Source of the DNA: Paramecium pentaurelia
Taxonomy: Eukaryota > Ciliophora > Oligohymenophorea > Peniculida > Parameciidae
Direction of reading: 5' to 3'
DNA length: 64,000 nt
Assembly: GCA_905183005.1 (NCBI GenBank)
Contig: CAJJDO010000004.1
Coordinates: 783,252 to 847,251, forward strand
Shown: in pieces, positions 26,601 through 39,900 of the stretch
Numbering within the stretch: position 1 is the first letter of the stretch
Layout of the letters: every line of letters starts with the position of its first letter
The notes under the pieces: generated by a model
Told to the model about the DNA's origin: nothing
Databases searched by the model: none
What the model saw: only the letters and a program-made list of their open reading frames with translations
Program-made: the position numbers and the translations under genes

Positions 26601-29600
26601 TGTGATATAAATTGTTAATCTTGTTTTTTTAAAATTTGTTATATTTGTAATGAAAATTACATGCTTTCAATAGATTCTAGATAATGTATTAAAATTACTT
26701 TACTTTTTGATTACTAATTAGAACATTGTTTAATTAATGTTAATAATTATTGTTAATAATGCCATATTTATGCTTATTATGATTAAATAGAATAAAAATG
26801 CAAACCAAATCTTTAACATTTAAAGTAATGTTAATATTAGATGATTTAATCACCTAAACAATATTGTAGTTAATGTTTTGAAAATTGTATTTAATGTTCT
26901 TATGATGGTTGTATTAAATGTAAAAAAGGATATTATTTTGATGATTAATTGAAATGTATTTCTAATTGTGGAGATGGAATACTTACTGATAATGAATAAT
27001 GTGAGATCAATGATCAAAATTGTTTAAATTGTTAATTCTAAAATTCTTAATATTGTTTAGATTATCATTAAGAATTATGTTTATAATGTTAATTAGGATT
27101 TTATTATAATCTTGTAACCAAAATGTGTACATCTATTTGTGGAGATGGAATCAAAGCTGAAGATGAAGATTGCGATATTGTAAATCAAAATATCAATGTA
27201 GGTTGTCAATAATGTAAATATTATTGTAATAATGATTGTAATTTATGCAAAGCAGGTTAATGTCTATCATGTAATCAAGGATATATATTGCTGAATAATT
27301 TTTGTTATATTAATGATTTAAGAATAGAAAATAATCTAATTATAGAACAATTAGATATTTTTTAATTTGAAACATATTGCCTTACTAATCTTGGTTATTA
27401 TTTACCTCTTGTATTTAATTAATGTATACCAATTTGTGGTGATGGTATAATAACTCAGGATGAGGAATGTGATGATAAATTGACATATTAATCTCATATA
27501 TGTTTTAATTGTAAATTTTAATGTCCAATCAATTGTTTAAAATGTTTATATGGGTAATGTCTTTAATGCATTGAAGGATTTTAAATATAAGAAAATAGAT
27601 GTTATTCTAAATGTAGAGATTAATTAATCAAATCAGATAAGATATGTGAGGACGATAATAATATTCAATTTGATGGATGCTATAAATGTTAAAATAGTTG
27701 TCAAATTGAGTGTCTTGTGTGTTAAAATACTAAATGTATATAATGTATATCTGGATGGAATTTAATATAAGGGAAATGTATTTAGATTTGTGGTGATGGT
27801 TAAGTAGCAATTATGTCTGAAGAATAATGTGATGATCCTTAAAACTTAAATTGCAGAAATTGTTAAATGTTTATATGCAATGATTATTGCAAGCTTTGTG
27901 ATAATCAATAATAATGTAGAATATGTAATGACACATTCAATCTAGTTAATAATAAATGCATAAATATTTGTGGTGATGGATTATTAACATAAGGATTTGA
28001 AGAATGTGATGATGGAAATTAAATTGAGTTTGATGGATGCTATAATTGTAAATATTCATGTAGTAAAGGATGTTTGGTTTGTTAAGAAAATAATATTTGT
28101 TTATAATGTAACAATGAAGAACAATTTATTCTTGATAATACAACTCATAAATGCTTTACTTAAGATTATTAAGATGAGGAAGTTCAATTAATAAATAAAG
28201 AAGATCCACAAAATACAGAGGAAATTTAAATTATTAACAGTGAAGATACAAATAATAATGATGATGATATTCAAATACTTTAGAGTGATTACTAATAATT
28301 TGAATTGAATTGTGGTAATGGTAAACTTTAAGCTAGTTTGAATGAAGAATGTGATGATGGAAACTTACTTGGAGGAGATGGATGTTCTGAATCATGTTTC
28401 AATGAGCTTTCTTTTAAATGTTAAAATCTTGAAAACGAAAAAAGTGAATGTGCATATATATAAGCTCCTGATTTTAATTTAAATGTAATCACTAATTCAT
28501 AGAATTCACTTTAAATTATTGATCTAACTTTTTCTTAATAGATTAAATTAAATTAAAATAACACAATTGAATCTATTGCTGACTTTTAGATTAAACCAGA
28601 AACTAAATATCAATTAACAATTATTCCATTTTCTAATTTAACTAGTGAATTAAAGATGTCTCATTACCAATTTTATATTTAATTTGAATAAAGTGTAGAT
28701 CATCCTATTTTTACATTAAGGTTTATGGATGAATCAATAATTAATTCTGAAAATATTACCATCAAAAGTGTTTAGAAAAGTATTTAAATAGGAAATCCTT
28801 TTGTCTTATCAAACTCCACAAAAAAAAAATTAACATAGATCGTATCGATGAATGATGCAATTATGTATACAATGATAAGTATATCTGCATTATCATTTCT
28901 AATTGGAAATCCAGAAATGTTCTTTAATCTATTAAATTTACTATAATCATTTTCTTACATTCGATATGTACAATATCAATTCCCACCTCATTTATCACAA
29001 TTTCTTGAAACTTACTCTAAAATCTCTTTAAAATTAGCATTAGATTACTTAAAAGTGGATTAATTTTTAGCCTAATTAAACAGAGGAAATTATCCTTAAT
29101 CAAAAAATACAACCTTATAAACAAATCAGATCAATTAGATAAATCAAATATTTTTGGTCAATGCAAAAAGTTGTTATATTACAGTTTTAACTTCATATCT
29201 TACCTATTTAATGTATAAAGTAATAACATCAAAATAAATTGATTATTTCCTTAATAAACTGACCTAATTAAAATATTAAAATATCAAATATTTACAATTT
29301 ATAGGATTATTTTAAAGAAAAATCCAGTAAAAATGTTTAAAAATGAAGTTTGAATACTTTTCTAAAACTATATTTTAGGTATACCTTACAATACTTCATT
29401 AATTTCTCTTTAGTACCTTTATGCAATTTCCAAACTATAGTTTTGAATCATTTTTTGAAGCTTTAAATTCAATTAATTCTCTATTTGCTATTGGTTTGAT
29501 AATTTTTATTAATTTTAAATCACTTTCTATTACTTCCTAATAAATTAAAAATGTAAATAAATGGAAGTATTTTTTTGAGGAATTAAAGTCTTAATTTTGG

Positions 29601-30017
29601 GCTTCCAATTATAAATCATTCTAATTGTATCGTATTACCATTTATATTTTTCTAATTGTGTTTTTTATGAATCAGCCTGAAATATAAACTATTTTGCTCT
29701 CCCTTCAATCCTTAATTTACTTACTTTATTTATGTAAAGTATAGCCATTAAAATCAAAAAATGAATATATCAAATTAATCTTGAGAGAATTCATTTTCCT
29801 TACAACTGTCGGCTCATTTTTAATTTACAGTTTTAATTTAACTGAAGAATAATACTTAATCTGCGGTTGGATCCATATTTCAATGCTCTCAACCATATTA
29901 GGTATAAATCTATTTATAGATATGATTGAATTCTTAGGTAAGCTATATGCTAATTACCAAAAAAAAAAATTGAAGTTAGAGAGGAAATAATAAAAGAATA
30001 TCCAATTTCCACTTTGA
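23647..30017 (+). CDS. giant cysteine-rich CGDG-repeat membrane protein
   Basis: An intact gene of 2115 residues. One 23-nt intron (24413-24435) links the first exon to an unbroken frame of more than 5.5 kb. The spliced length is an exact number of codons. ATG 23647 starts a hydrophobic leader (MIQILFHFNILLY), consistent with secretion. A family N-terminal domain follows (GFCDNQKYEILQINITQTQ; NCYPRCSTCVGPEYNQCSTC). A long run of cysteine-rich modules comes next, including many (I)CGDG...EECDDGN...DGC..C units of the Myxococcus/DUF4215 type. Next is an acidic linker near 28150-28310. The last 600 residues or so carry several hydrophobic helices. The most likely role is a surface protein with disulfide-bonded extracellular repeats and a multi-pass C-terminal anchor. 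Ligand and function are unknown. Related loci are at 6332-10368, 41050-42740 and 43600-47950. Confidence 0.92.
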
Positions 30018-33000
30018 TTAGTTTAATATGAATCAGATCTATATTGAAATTTATTATTTTATTAATTAATTTAAACTTAAAATGGAAATTTATAAATTTT
30101 TTTTAAATTATTTTTGAATAAGTCTTGAATTTTCTATGAGTTAAAACTTATATTCTTTATATTTAAGAATCTATGATATTGAAATTTAAAATTACAGATT
30201 TCAATTAATTATGTAGCAGAATTTACTATAAATATATCGGTAGTACATAAAACAGAATTAAAATGATTTTATTAATACATTTAATCTATTTTCAATTATA
30301 AAAAATACCAGTATATTTGATTCTTAATGAAAAATTTTATTAGCCTTATTATTTTTGGTTAATCATAAAAAAAAACTTTATAAAATCATATCTCTAATTT
30401 AAACTTGGCTTCAGAATCCTATTACAGCTCCTAAAGTATTGATAAAAAATGGAATTATGGATAGGTTATAACTTTTAAGTTTTCTAAATTGAAAAATTAA
30501 TAAAATGTTATTAATAAAATTTCTTAAATTTATAAGTATTATAAATATATAAATTAAGATTAGCAGATTATTTGAATTCAGGATTGAAATTTCTTGTAAA
30601 AATTCATAATTTTTGAAACCTTCCATCTTTTCTATGGTAATAAATAGATGAAATTAATAAATAAACTCATTCATAAATAATAGGCAAAGGTTAAGAATGT
30701 TTTTGTATCTCATTAAGTATAAATTCGAATAAATTAAATATTATTTTGATTTCTTTTAATAAAATAAAAACTTAATGTGTCTTAATATCATTCTTATTAA
30801 AATAACTATTCAAGATATTTGAAGAAATTATATTTTCTATAGTCATGAGTATTTCTTATTTTAATTACTAATGATCTTAAAATGATTATGTACTGCTAAA
30901 TCAATGAATCATTTATAATCTATTCAATAGTATAAATAATTTATTGATCAAAATGTATATCAGGCTATAAAGAAGCTCCAATTTTAAAAGTAATTTTTCT
31001 TTAAAATAGCACTTTAGAATTCTAGTCTTTCTTTTAACAATCTAAGGGCATGATGTTTTTCTTAAAAATAATTTTCTAGAAATTTGATATCTACTAGAAG
31101 AATTTGAAAATTACAATACTATAGACTATATTGTAAGTTTTGAATAGATCCTTTAATTCAGTCTTTATTTTTTGCGGGAATATCTTAGAGTTCTTATGAG
31201 TGCATCTATTTTTTAAGAACAAATTATGACAAGAAGCCAATTTAGAACATTATTGCTATGAGTGCATTTTTTCTAAAATCTTATTAGATAGTGAACTAAA
31301 ATTTATAAATTAAACCATTATCTGTCTAAATTATTAACTAGTGAGTAAGTGCTGGAGTAATTTTATTATGAGATACCAATCTCGAAGAAACGAGGGATTA
31401 CAGTTTTGATCTAAGATTTATTTAATATATGTCAACTAATTTTACATAATGTTCTTACCCTATTAAGTAATATAGTATAAACTTTTTATTAGGCTTATAT
31501 TTGTTGTATTTAAAGTTTACTTATTCATCTTTTATTTTTATAAAATCCTCAATGCATATGTACATAATTCTTATATTGTTTAAAAGATTTAAAGTCTCTT
31601 GATTGAGCTATTAAATCGTTTTGCTTTTGAGAAATAGTAAGTTTATAGATATCACAATAGCATTAAAAACTTTTTATATTGATAATCTAATTATCTACTT
31701 ATTAAATTCTGAAAGAAACAGGAATATTACATATATCCAATTTGAAATAAAATTGTCTATTTTTATATTTATATATAGATAATTTACAAAATTTTTGTAC
31801 TCCTTTAGATTTAATTACAAGAATTAAAGATGATTTTTCTATTGTTCTTCAAAAGAAAAAATTAAGTTTCGTCTGAGTATTATGATTCAAATGAATCCAT
31901 AATTCCTTTTTATATATTTTTTTAATCATAATTTAGTCATTTTATATTACTTAAGTTTCTTATTGTTTTTTCTTCTTTCATCTTTGAGGACTTTAAAAAA
32001 TTAATTCGAAGAAACTCAAGCAATAATTATATAAATTCCTTTTTTCTTAGAAATCCAACAATAAAGGGTAATATGGTACCTGTAAAATGATTTTCTTCTT
32101 AAATTGGGTTGATAAAGGAACATAATCTTTTGAATATTAAAGTCATTTAGAGTTCCTTCAACCTAGCAGAAGAGTATTAAGACTCTTTTGATAGAGATAA
32201 TTTCTAAATAATTATCCAATTTATAAACCAAGGACCAAAGAATGATTGCAGTATTTGCAATCATAGCTGTAAAAGAAATTGAATTTAACCTTTTTGAAAT
32301 GGGAATTAGAGCTATTTCAAAAAACATTACATTAACTTCTTTGAATCAAAACTTATTATCCAATAAGATTGATTTTATAAAAATCAACTTGATAATGAAT
32401 CTTCCAGATAAAATATTTTTTTTTCATTTTTACAAACTATACTATCAGTATTTGAATGTTCGTCTTAACAAGATAATTTGGTAACTTCCACCTAACCCAT
32501 TATCCTATCAAATTTTGATGAAATTAGATTACTTCTTATTAGATGATAACATCAGATAGTACTCAATATATACAACAATTAATAAATAAATTGCAGATAA
32601 CTGGAAATGATCCTTTACTAATTTTCTTTTTAGAAAAGAGTATTGCCGAGCAAAGTTTCCCAGATGACAAAAAACAATATCCTTATAATCTCACCTAAAC
32701 TCTTTTTTTCTTGGCTCGACCTTCACTATGTTCAGGTTGTCTTACTTTACACAACCAAAAAATATCATGATAATAAAGAAAAAAGGATATTCAAAAAATT
32801 AAGTTGATATTGGGTCAATAAAAATGGGAATCGTTCTACTTACTAAAACTTTCAGATTCTGCAAATTGTTATCTTTTCATCGATGAATTTTATTTTGCTT
32901 CAAAAAATTAGCTAAATGTAGATTTACTTTACTGCTGAACTAATAAGTCTAGTAAAACTAAGCAAAAATAAATGTTAAGGACAAATAGCAAAAAAAAAAC

Positions 33001-33126
33001 AATCTATCAAAAAAAGAATTACAATAAAAAAAATAAACAAACAAAAGTGTAGCAAAGTCAAAAGAAAAATTATAAATATATTCTATATTTATGCTTAAAA
33101 AATTATCATTATTATTTAATAAACTA
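30018..33126. other. long gene-poor stretch with weak coding traces
   Basis: About 3.1 kb without a supportable gene. A 71-codon minus-strand frame at 30411-30626 is hydrophobic (LLILIYIFIILINL) and ends in TGA, but it stands alone. Around 32480-32780 the plus strand shows protein-like pieces (LMKLDYFLLDDNIRQYS; TGNDPLLIFFLEKSIAEQSF) in different frames, which suggests a decayed gene of unknown type. Nothing else was recognised. Confidence 0.45.
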
Positions 33127-36100
33127 TCATTCTATCTCATTTTCAAATTTCATTTCACCACTTTCCTTATTATTATATAAATCCATCTCCACCCAATTTC
33201 CAATTTTTTAACTCTTATTATATTCTCTTCAGATATTTCCACCCAATTACCCTATTTAAATTCATCCCCTATTTCATCATATGATCCACCACCGCTAAAA
33301 ATACTTAATAATAGTTTTTACATTTATTTCGATTAATCTTCGTTCTACTTTCTAAACAAAATATTCCATCTACCAATTTTTTTCCCATTTTTATAATTAC
33401 CTTAATAAGTAACTTAAGAATCCCATTTAAAATTTTCAATTTATTCAACCCATTCTCCGGATTTGATTCCATTACCTTCTGTATCATATTATCCGCCACC
33501 GCTAACAAAAAATTTAATTACATTATAGTTTTACATCAATTTATATTCATCATCAAACTATTTTCTAAACAAAATATTCCATCTACCAATTTTTTTCCCA
33601 TTTTTATAATTACCTAAATAAGTAACTTAAGAATCCCATTTAAAATTTTCAATCTATTCAACCCATTCTCCGGATTTGATTCCATTACCTTCTGTATCAT
33701 ATTATCCACCACCACTAAACAAGGACACAAAAATTATCGACTAAAAATACTTTTAATACATTTTCAAGTTTTCTCTATTATCTCCATTCTTTTTATACCA
33801 TACATCCCATCTACCAATTTTTTTCCCGTTTTTGTAATTACCTTAATAAGTTACTTAAGAATCTTATGTAAAATTCTCAATATTTTCAACCCATTCTCCA
33901 GATTTCATTCCGTTATCTTCTTTATCATATTATCCACCACCACTAAAAAAGGACACAAATTTATTAATAGACATAATATTTTATACATCTTTTCATTTTT
34001 CCATCCATTTTCAAATCGATTATATTTAATATCCCAATTTCCAATTTTTTTACCATTTTTGTATTCACCAATATAAGTTATTTACGATCTGTCTGTATAG
34101 CCATCAGATATTTCTACCCAATTACCCTATTTAACCTCATCAACTCCCTCTTCATACTATCCACCCCCGCTAAAAACCACACATTATTAAATTTAATATC
34201 TTTACATTTTTTCAATTTATTTATCCTCATAATTCTTCTAAAACAAAATATTCCATCTACCAACTTTTCTCCCATTTTACAAATTACCCATATAAATTAT
34301 GCTTGCATTACTATAATAGTATTATATCATAGAGTACTTATTTTCCTTCTAAATTAAATTTCCTTAAAAATCATATATTTAAGATCCACTAAATAATATT
34401 AATTTATTTAATATACCACCAAATAAATTAATTTTCTTTAAATTAGTAAATATTCCATCTTCCTGTTTTTTATCCATTTATATATTCTCCAGAGTATGTT
34501 ACTTATGAATTACAATTAAATTCTTCTGATATTTCAACCCATTTCCCACACTTAATTCCATGACTTTTTTCATCCTATGATCCAAATGATCCACCACCAC
34601 TAAACGCATAAATTATTATATTTTTTATTTTACATCATTATTTTGCCATACAGAATATCCCATTTACCAGCTCTTTTTCCATTAAAAATTTTTCCTCTTA
34701 AGATGATATTAGAACTATAATATTAAGTCTGAACTCATACATGTGTCTCGTTATTAATTCAGTTCCATTCTAATCAAAAATAACATAACTCCTATATAAA
34801 TATATGAAATTAATTTTCTAACTTTAATTCAAAGTAATCAGTTTTGTTCATTTTTAAGATTTCCCATATTCCAACTTTCGCACCATTTTTATATTCACCA
34901 TGGTAAGTAATTTAGTTTGAATCACTAAAGTTGTCACTCAATACAATCCAATTACCAATCCTAAATTAAGATACTGCATCATATTCTCCACCTCCTCTGA
35001 AATATTATTAATATATAATCCTTACATTTTTTTGGATTATATATCATTTAATAAACTTTTTCAATTAAACAAATATTCCATCTATCAACTTTTTTACCAT
35101 TTTTATATTAACCATTATATGTTACTTAAGATTCTTAATAAAATCCATCAGATATTTCAACCCATTCACCTTACTTAGTCTCATCACCTCCTTCATCATA
35201 TGATCCACCACCACTAAATACACAATTATTAAAATTATTTAATAATTTTTACATTTTCAAATTTTTTTAATTATGTCCATTCTCCTAATACCAAATATCC
35301 CATTTAGTAACTTTTTTACCATTTTTATATTGACCACTATACGTTACTTAAGAATCTCTAAAAAGTGCATCAGATAATTCAACCCAATTACCCTACTTTA
35401 TCCCATTATCTCCTTCATCATATGATCCACCACCACTAGAATTTTTTTATTAAGGTTTATATATTAAATGTTTACATCTTCTTATATTTAATACCAAATA
35501 AAAACCCTTTTTCAATTTAACAAATATCCCATCTAGCAACTTTCTTGCCATTTTTATATTGACCACTATACACCAATTAAGAATCTCTAAAAAATCCATT
35601 CGAAATTTCAACCCAATCACCCTATTTAATCCCATCTCCTCTATCATCATATGATCCACCACCACTAAACAAGCAAATAAATGACTAAACAATAATTCTA
35701 TACATCTTTTTATTTTCAAATACAATATCCCATCTAGCCACTTTTTTGCCATTTTTATATTCTCCATTATAAAATACTTAAGAGTCCTTCCAAAATCCTT
35801 CCCAAATTTCTTACCATTTACCATTTTTATTTCCTTATTAATTATAGTTGCCACCGTTTCTAATTCCATATTAAATTTATGATTTATACATTTCTTTATT
35901 ATCATAGAGATATTTCCAGTTCCCTATCCTTGTACCATTATCATATTCTCCTATTTCAAAAGCATTAGCTATAGTATTAATAATCATTAGTACATTGCAT
36001 CGAATAATTTTCAATTAGTTCTTGCCACTTACCTTATTTTTTGCCTTCATTTGAATATTAACCACCTACATCTTTGATTTTTTCACCTTACCATGTGGCT

Positions 36101-36979
36101 GTCCAAATGCCTACTTTATGATTATTTTCTCTTAATTATCCAAACCATTATAGATGTTTTATTTATTCTAAATTGGTTAGAATTTCAGGTTTTCCTGCAG
36201 TGTATCTTATTTAATCTCTAAATGATATATTATTAACTCTTACGTTCTTATTATTGACCCATCTTATAGATATTAGATTTCTTTATTTTGATTAGATTAT
36301 ATTGTTAAATTAGAATAGATAAATCTTCCATGATCACAAATTGCAACTTTCAATTTTTGGCTGCCTTCTTACAATATAATTTATTCATCATTTTATACCC
36401 TTTAGAAAATAAAAAAATAATTTCTTACTAAAATATTGAAAGTATCTCTCTCATTTCTTCTTTAAATTTCTAACAAAAAATGATTACTTCTTTTTCTAAT
36501 AGATCCTTAGCTTTCTTCACTTTAGTCATGATGGAATTCTTTTTATTATTCAAATTATCGACAATTTTGCCATTCAGTAGTTACACAAGTTTTTCCAAGT
36601 CAGAATAAGAAGATTCTGTCAAATTTTCATTTTAGGTTATGAGATCAGTCAAAGATTTATTTTCTTTTTCAATCATCTCAAAAATCTTTCTGATTGATTC
36701 TGATAATTCTTCCCATAACTATTTCAACATTTCTACAGCTTTAGAAAGCATATATTTAAAATCTAGTCTCTATTTATTTAATTCTTATGTATCATCCAGT
36801 TTGTAATCTTTCACTTTTCCATTAAGCATTTATCGAAACTTATTAATCGGAATTGTTTGTTTCACCTCAATTCCATGATCTTATTGGCATTCAACGCACA
36901 TTTTTCTGTTGATTTCACATCTGTGAGGAGCCGTACATATTAAAGATATTGGAGTTTGTGGATGAAATCTGCAATTCAT
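33127..36979 (-). CDS. B-box/coiled-coil protein with 13 MORN-like GGGSYD repeats
   Basis: The ATG at 36979 starts a B-box zinc finger (CRFHPQTPISLIC, then MCVECQQDHG). A coiled coil of about 150 residues follows, then a linker (RVNNISFRDQIRYTAGKPEI; LTNLEQIKHLQWFGQL). After it come 13 units of about 55 residues with the plan GGG(S/Q)YDE...K.G.WVE(L/I)SDGF..DSQVTY.G.YKNGKKVGRWDI. The Y.G.YKNGKK core is MORN-like; MORN repeats often bind lipids or scaffold proteins. Units are separated by phase-2 introns of about 27-45 nt, and intron 35969-35993 (25 nt) lies in the lead segment. Oddities are a frame step at 36400-36428 needing an AAG acceptor, an expected intron at 36288-36313 without GT/AG, and a frameshift in the last unit near 33225. 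If the frame stays shifted the stop is 33150-33152; otherwise it is 33127-33129. It may therefore be a recent pseudogene. Confidence 0.75.
33290..33720 (-). repeat. near-identical adjacent repeat units (units 11 and 12)
   Basis: Two neighbouring GGGQYDTEG units are almost the same in DNA over roughly 150-200 bp, with an offset of about 213 bp. Both read SGEWVEQIENFKWDSQVTY. Other units of this gene have diverged far more, so this pair is the youngest duplication. Confidence 0.8.
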
Positions 36980-39900
36980 AATCTTATATTAAATAATACT
37001 AATTTCTATTACTTTTTTCTTAGTTTTATACAATATATTGCAAAAGTATCTTTTATATTTTTGTAAATTAGAAGTAAAACTTTCTGTAGATTTGGAATTG
37101 ATTGTAATTGAGGTAAAATCTGCTATTGAGAATTTAATTCTACATTAGCATTTCTTGATTCTTTAATAATATAGAAAAACCAATTTTTATATGAATAATT
37201 ATGGTTATTAATAGTCACTTGATTTGAGTTATTTTTTATGATCATTCATTTTTCTATTTAATCCTATTTTGACATAATCATGGTAATTTTTTCAGTTTAA
37301 TATTAAGAGAAAGGAATAAGTCTTACGAAAATTTGCTCGATCCTTAGTATTTTAGTCATCCTTATTGGATTTAAAGCAGCTTTAAAATTTGCTATTTATT
37401 TTAATATTCGAGTAATATCCAATGATTTTGATTTTATAGAAAAGATAAATTTCTAATTTATTTATTAAAATTTCATTATTGTCTTATTTATTCTAATAAT
37501 TACTATTATTCGCCTTGATATTAATGTTTTGCTTTACCATCTCCCTAAAAAATTATTTCTCTTCTCTTACCTCTTGTATGGATAGGGCGATGTCTACCCT
37601 ATATACCTGATAATGTTGAAATAAGGTTTATAGATGTTCTAAAATAGAGCATGGTGCCACTTCTTCTTTTGAGAGGAAAAAACTGAAAAATTAATTTTAT
37701 TTCTGTGCTCTCCAAATCTCATTATTTCTTTATGATATAGAGGGTTTTATATGTGAAATTTATCTAATTTTACAATTTATTAAATTTCTTAGAAGGGTTA
37801 AAAATCAAACTTTTTAAAAATTTGCTTTAAATAATTTTTCAAAAATATACTAGCAATTAAACAACAGACATCAATAAAATGTAAATTATCAACTGAAAAT
37901 TCAATTATTTAAAATAAATAATAATAAGATTTACAATAATTTATAATTGATATGCTTAATTATTTAAATTTCTTATCCTATCCTATCCTCAAATTTTTTA
38001 TTCTCTTCTTGAATTATTGTTTAGTTCTGGAATTTATGAATGATAACAAATAATAATTGCTTTTCAAAAATTTATCTAAATTTTTCCTGTTTCATCTTTT
38101 ATAGCCAATAATACCACAAATCCTTCTGATCTGAAATTTATTCATATTAATTGATATAAATTTATTAACTTTGATCATCCCTTTATGTAATTATATACCA
38201 TCTCAAAAAACTATATCACTACAAATATATTATTTAATTATTCTTTTCAATTAAAATTGAGGTTTTTTTAAGTATTTCCAAAAATCTTATATAAAATATT
38301 TTGTCTGCACAAAAATAAAAGAATATTGAAAGAAAAAATCTATATATTTTTTCAAAAAATCATCAAACATGTTTTATCTTTAAGTTAAAGCAATTCATAT
38401 CTGTTATTAATTAAATATATTACTTATAAACCCTGAGATGTAAATTCAAGTATGTCCTACTTTATTTCTAAATATATTAACTAGTCAATTTCATAAATTG
38501 AGTTGTAAATATATAATTTTTTCAATTAATTTTTTAGAATTAAATTAATGATATTTTTACCACAAGGTCAATTTAAAATATCTTCCCTTTTATACAAAAT
38601 AATTATACTTCAAACTCTTAATATTTCTTTTCTTTATAATCAATAATTCTCACTGATGTTTGATCCTTAAAATTACTCCTTGTTTCAAGTTCTAAAGTGG
38701 AGTATGCAGTATAACTTTAAAATTGCATTCGATACTAAGAAAAAGAGAAATTGATAAAATACACCGATTGGAGAAGAATTGCTAATAAATGACTATGATG
38801 ATCAATTAAAAAATATAAGGACCAAAAAATTCAAATAGTTCAAAAATTATGTAATTTTCATTTATAAATAAAATATCCATTAATAAATAACTATTTTGGA
38901 TAAGCTCTTAAAATAATAAATCAGATTACCAAAAACAAATATAAACTTTCTAAATCCAAATTTTTTAAAAATCACAGAATCTTTCCTTCATAACATGACT
39001 ATATGACCATTAAGAGTTAAATAAGAGACATCTCTATCAAGAGATTTGGTGTCTATATAAGTTGATTTCATAGGTAAAATTTAGTAAAAAATATAATTTT
39101 TAATAAAGAAATTTTCCCTCATGAAATCTGAAGTGAATTGGAATGGAGAATGTTTAAGAATTGTATTTTTAATTATCGCTTAAGAAAATCACCAAAATTA
39201 TAGAGGATAGTATAAATGAGATTTTAATTAAAAAATCTTTAATGACTCGTTAAGTTAAAACAATAGAATAGATCTATATTATAAGCGGTTGTATTGTATA
39301 AAAATTATGATCATCAAATTATTGAAAGTTAAAAAAAGATAAAATATTAAACAGAATAGTTTTTATTATTTTTCTATTAGAAGAAATGGAAGATTTTTAA
39401 TAAATTAATCTCCAAATTAAATATTAAATTATATTTTTTAGGTAAAATGTTAACTAAATCTATCATGTCAACAGCGTTGATCAGTAAATTATATTACTTT
39501 CTAAATTGTTATTGTTAAAATTTAGAATTTTGCTTATCTAGGAATTCATTTATATTTTAGTCTCAAATTAAGAATGGTTAAATTTAAAGGAAATAGATTT
39601 ACATTATCCTAAATTTTCCAAAATAAAAAAAAAGCTACTGAAAATTAAATTTTAGTAATTATAAAGTTTAGGCAGCATTTATAAATCTATTGATGTTTCT
39701 AGAAAATTCTCGTCAAAAGATTATATTGACTTATTACTTTAAAATACCTCTATTTCTATGCTTTTAAAAAGCAGCCTAATAAAGATTCATTGAGCAATTC
39801 TTGAAGAGTCTTATAATTGTTAATTCTTTTATTCATTTCATAAACTTGTCTTGCTACAGAAATTATCAATGTTGATATCACTTATTAGATTGTAAGATTG

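Noticed and set aside
27997..28191. 64-codon plus-strand ORF
   Set aside because: It is an out-of-frame shadow of the CGDG-repeat region of the giant gene.
30411..30626. 71-codon hydrophobic minus-strand ORF
   Set aside because: It is open in both codes and ends at TGA, but it is isolated, low in complexity and of a length expected by chance in such A+T-rich DNA.
35450..35905. 151-codon minus-strand ORF in standard code
   Set aside because: It runs through repeat units and introns out of the repeat frame. The true frame gives GGGSYD units with TAA/TAG as Gln.
36288..36313. Programmed frameshift shared by the two GGGSYD genes
   Set aside because: At first both genes seemed to change frame at the same point. 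In the 7-unit gene a normal 26-nt GT...CAG intron explains it, so recoding is not needed.
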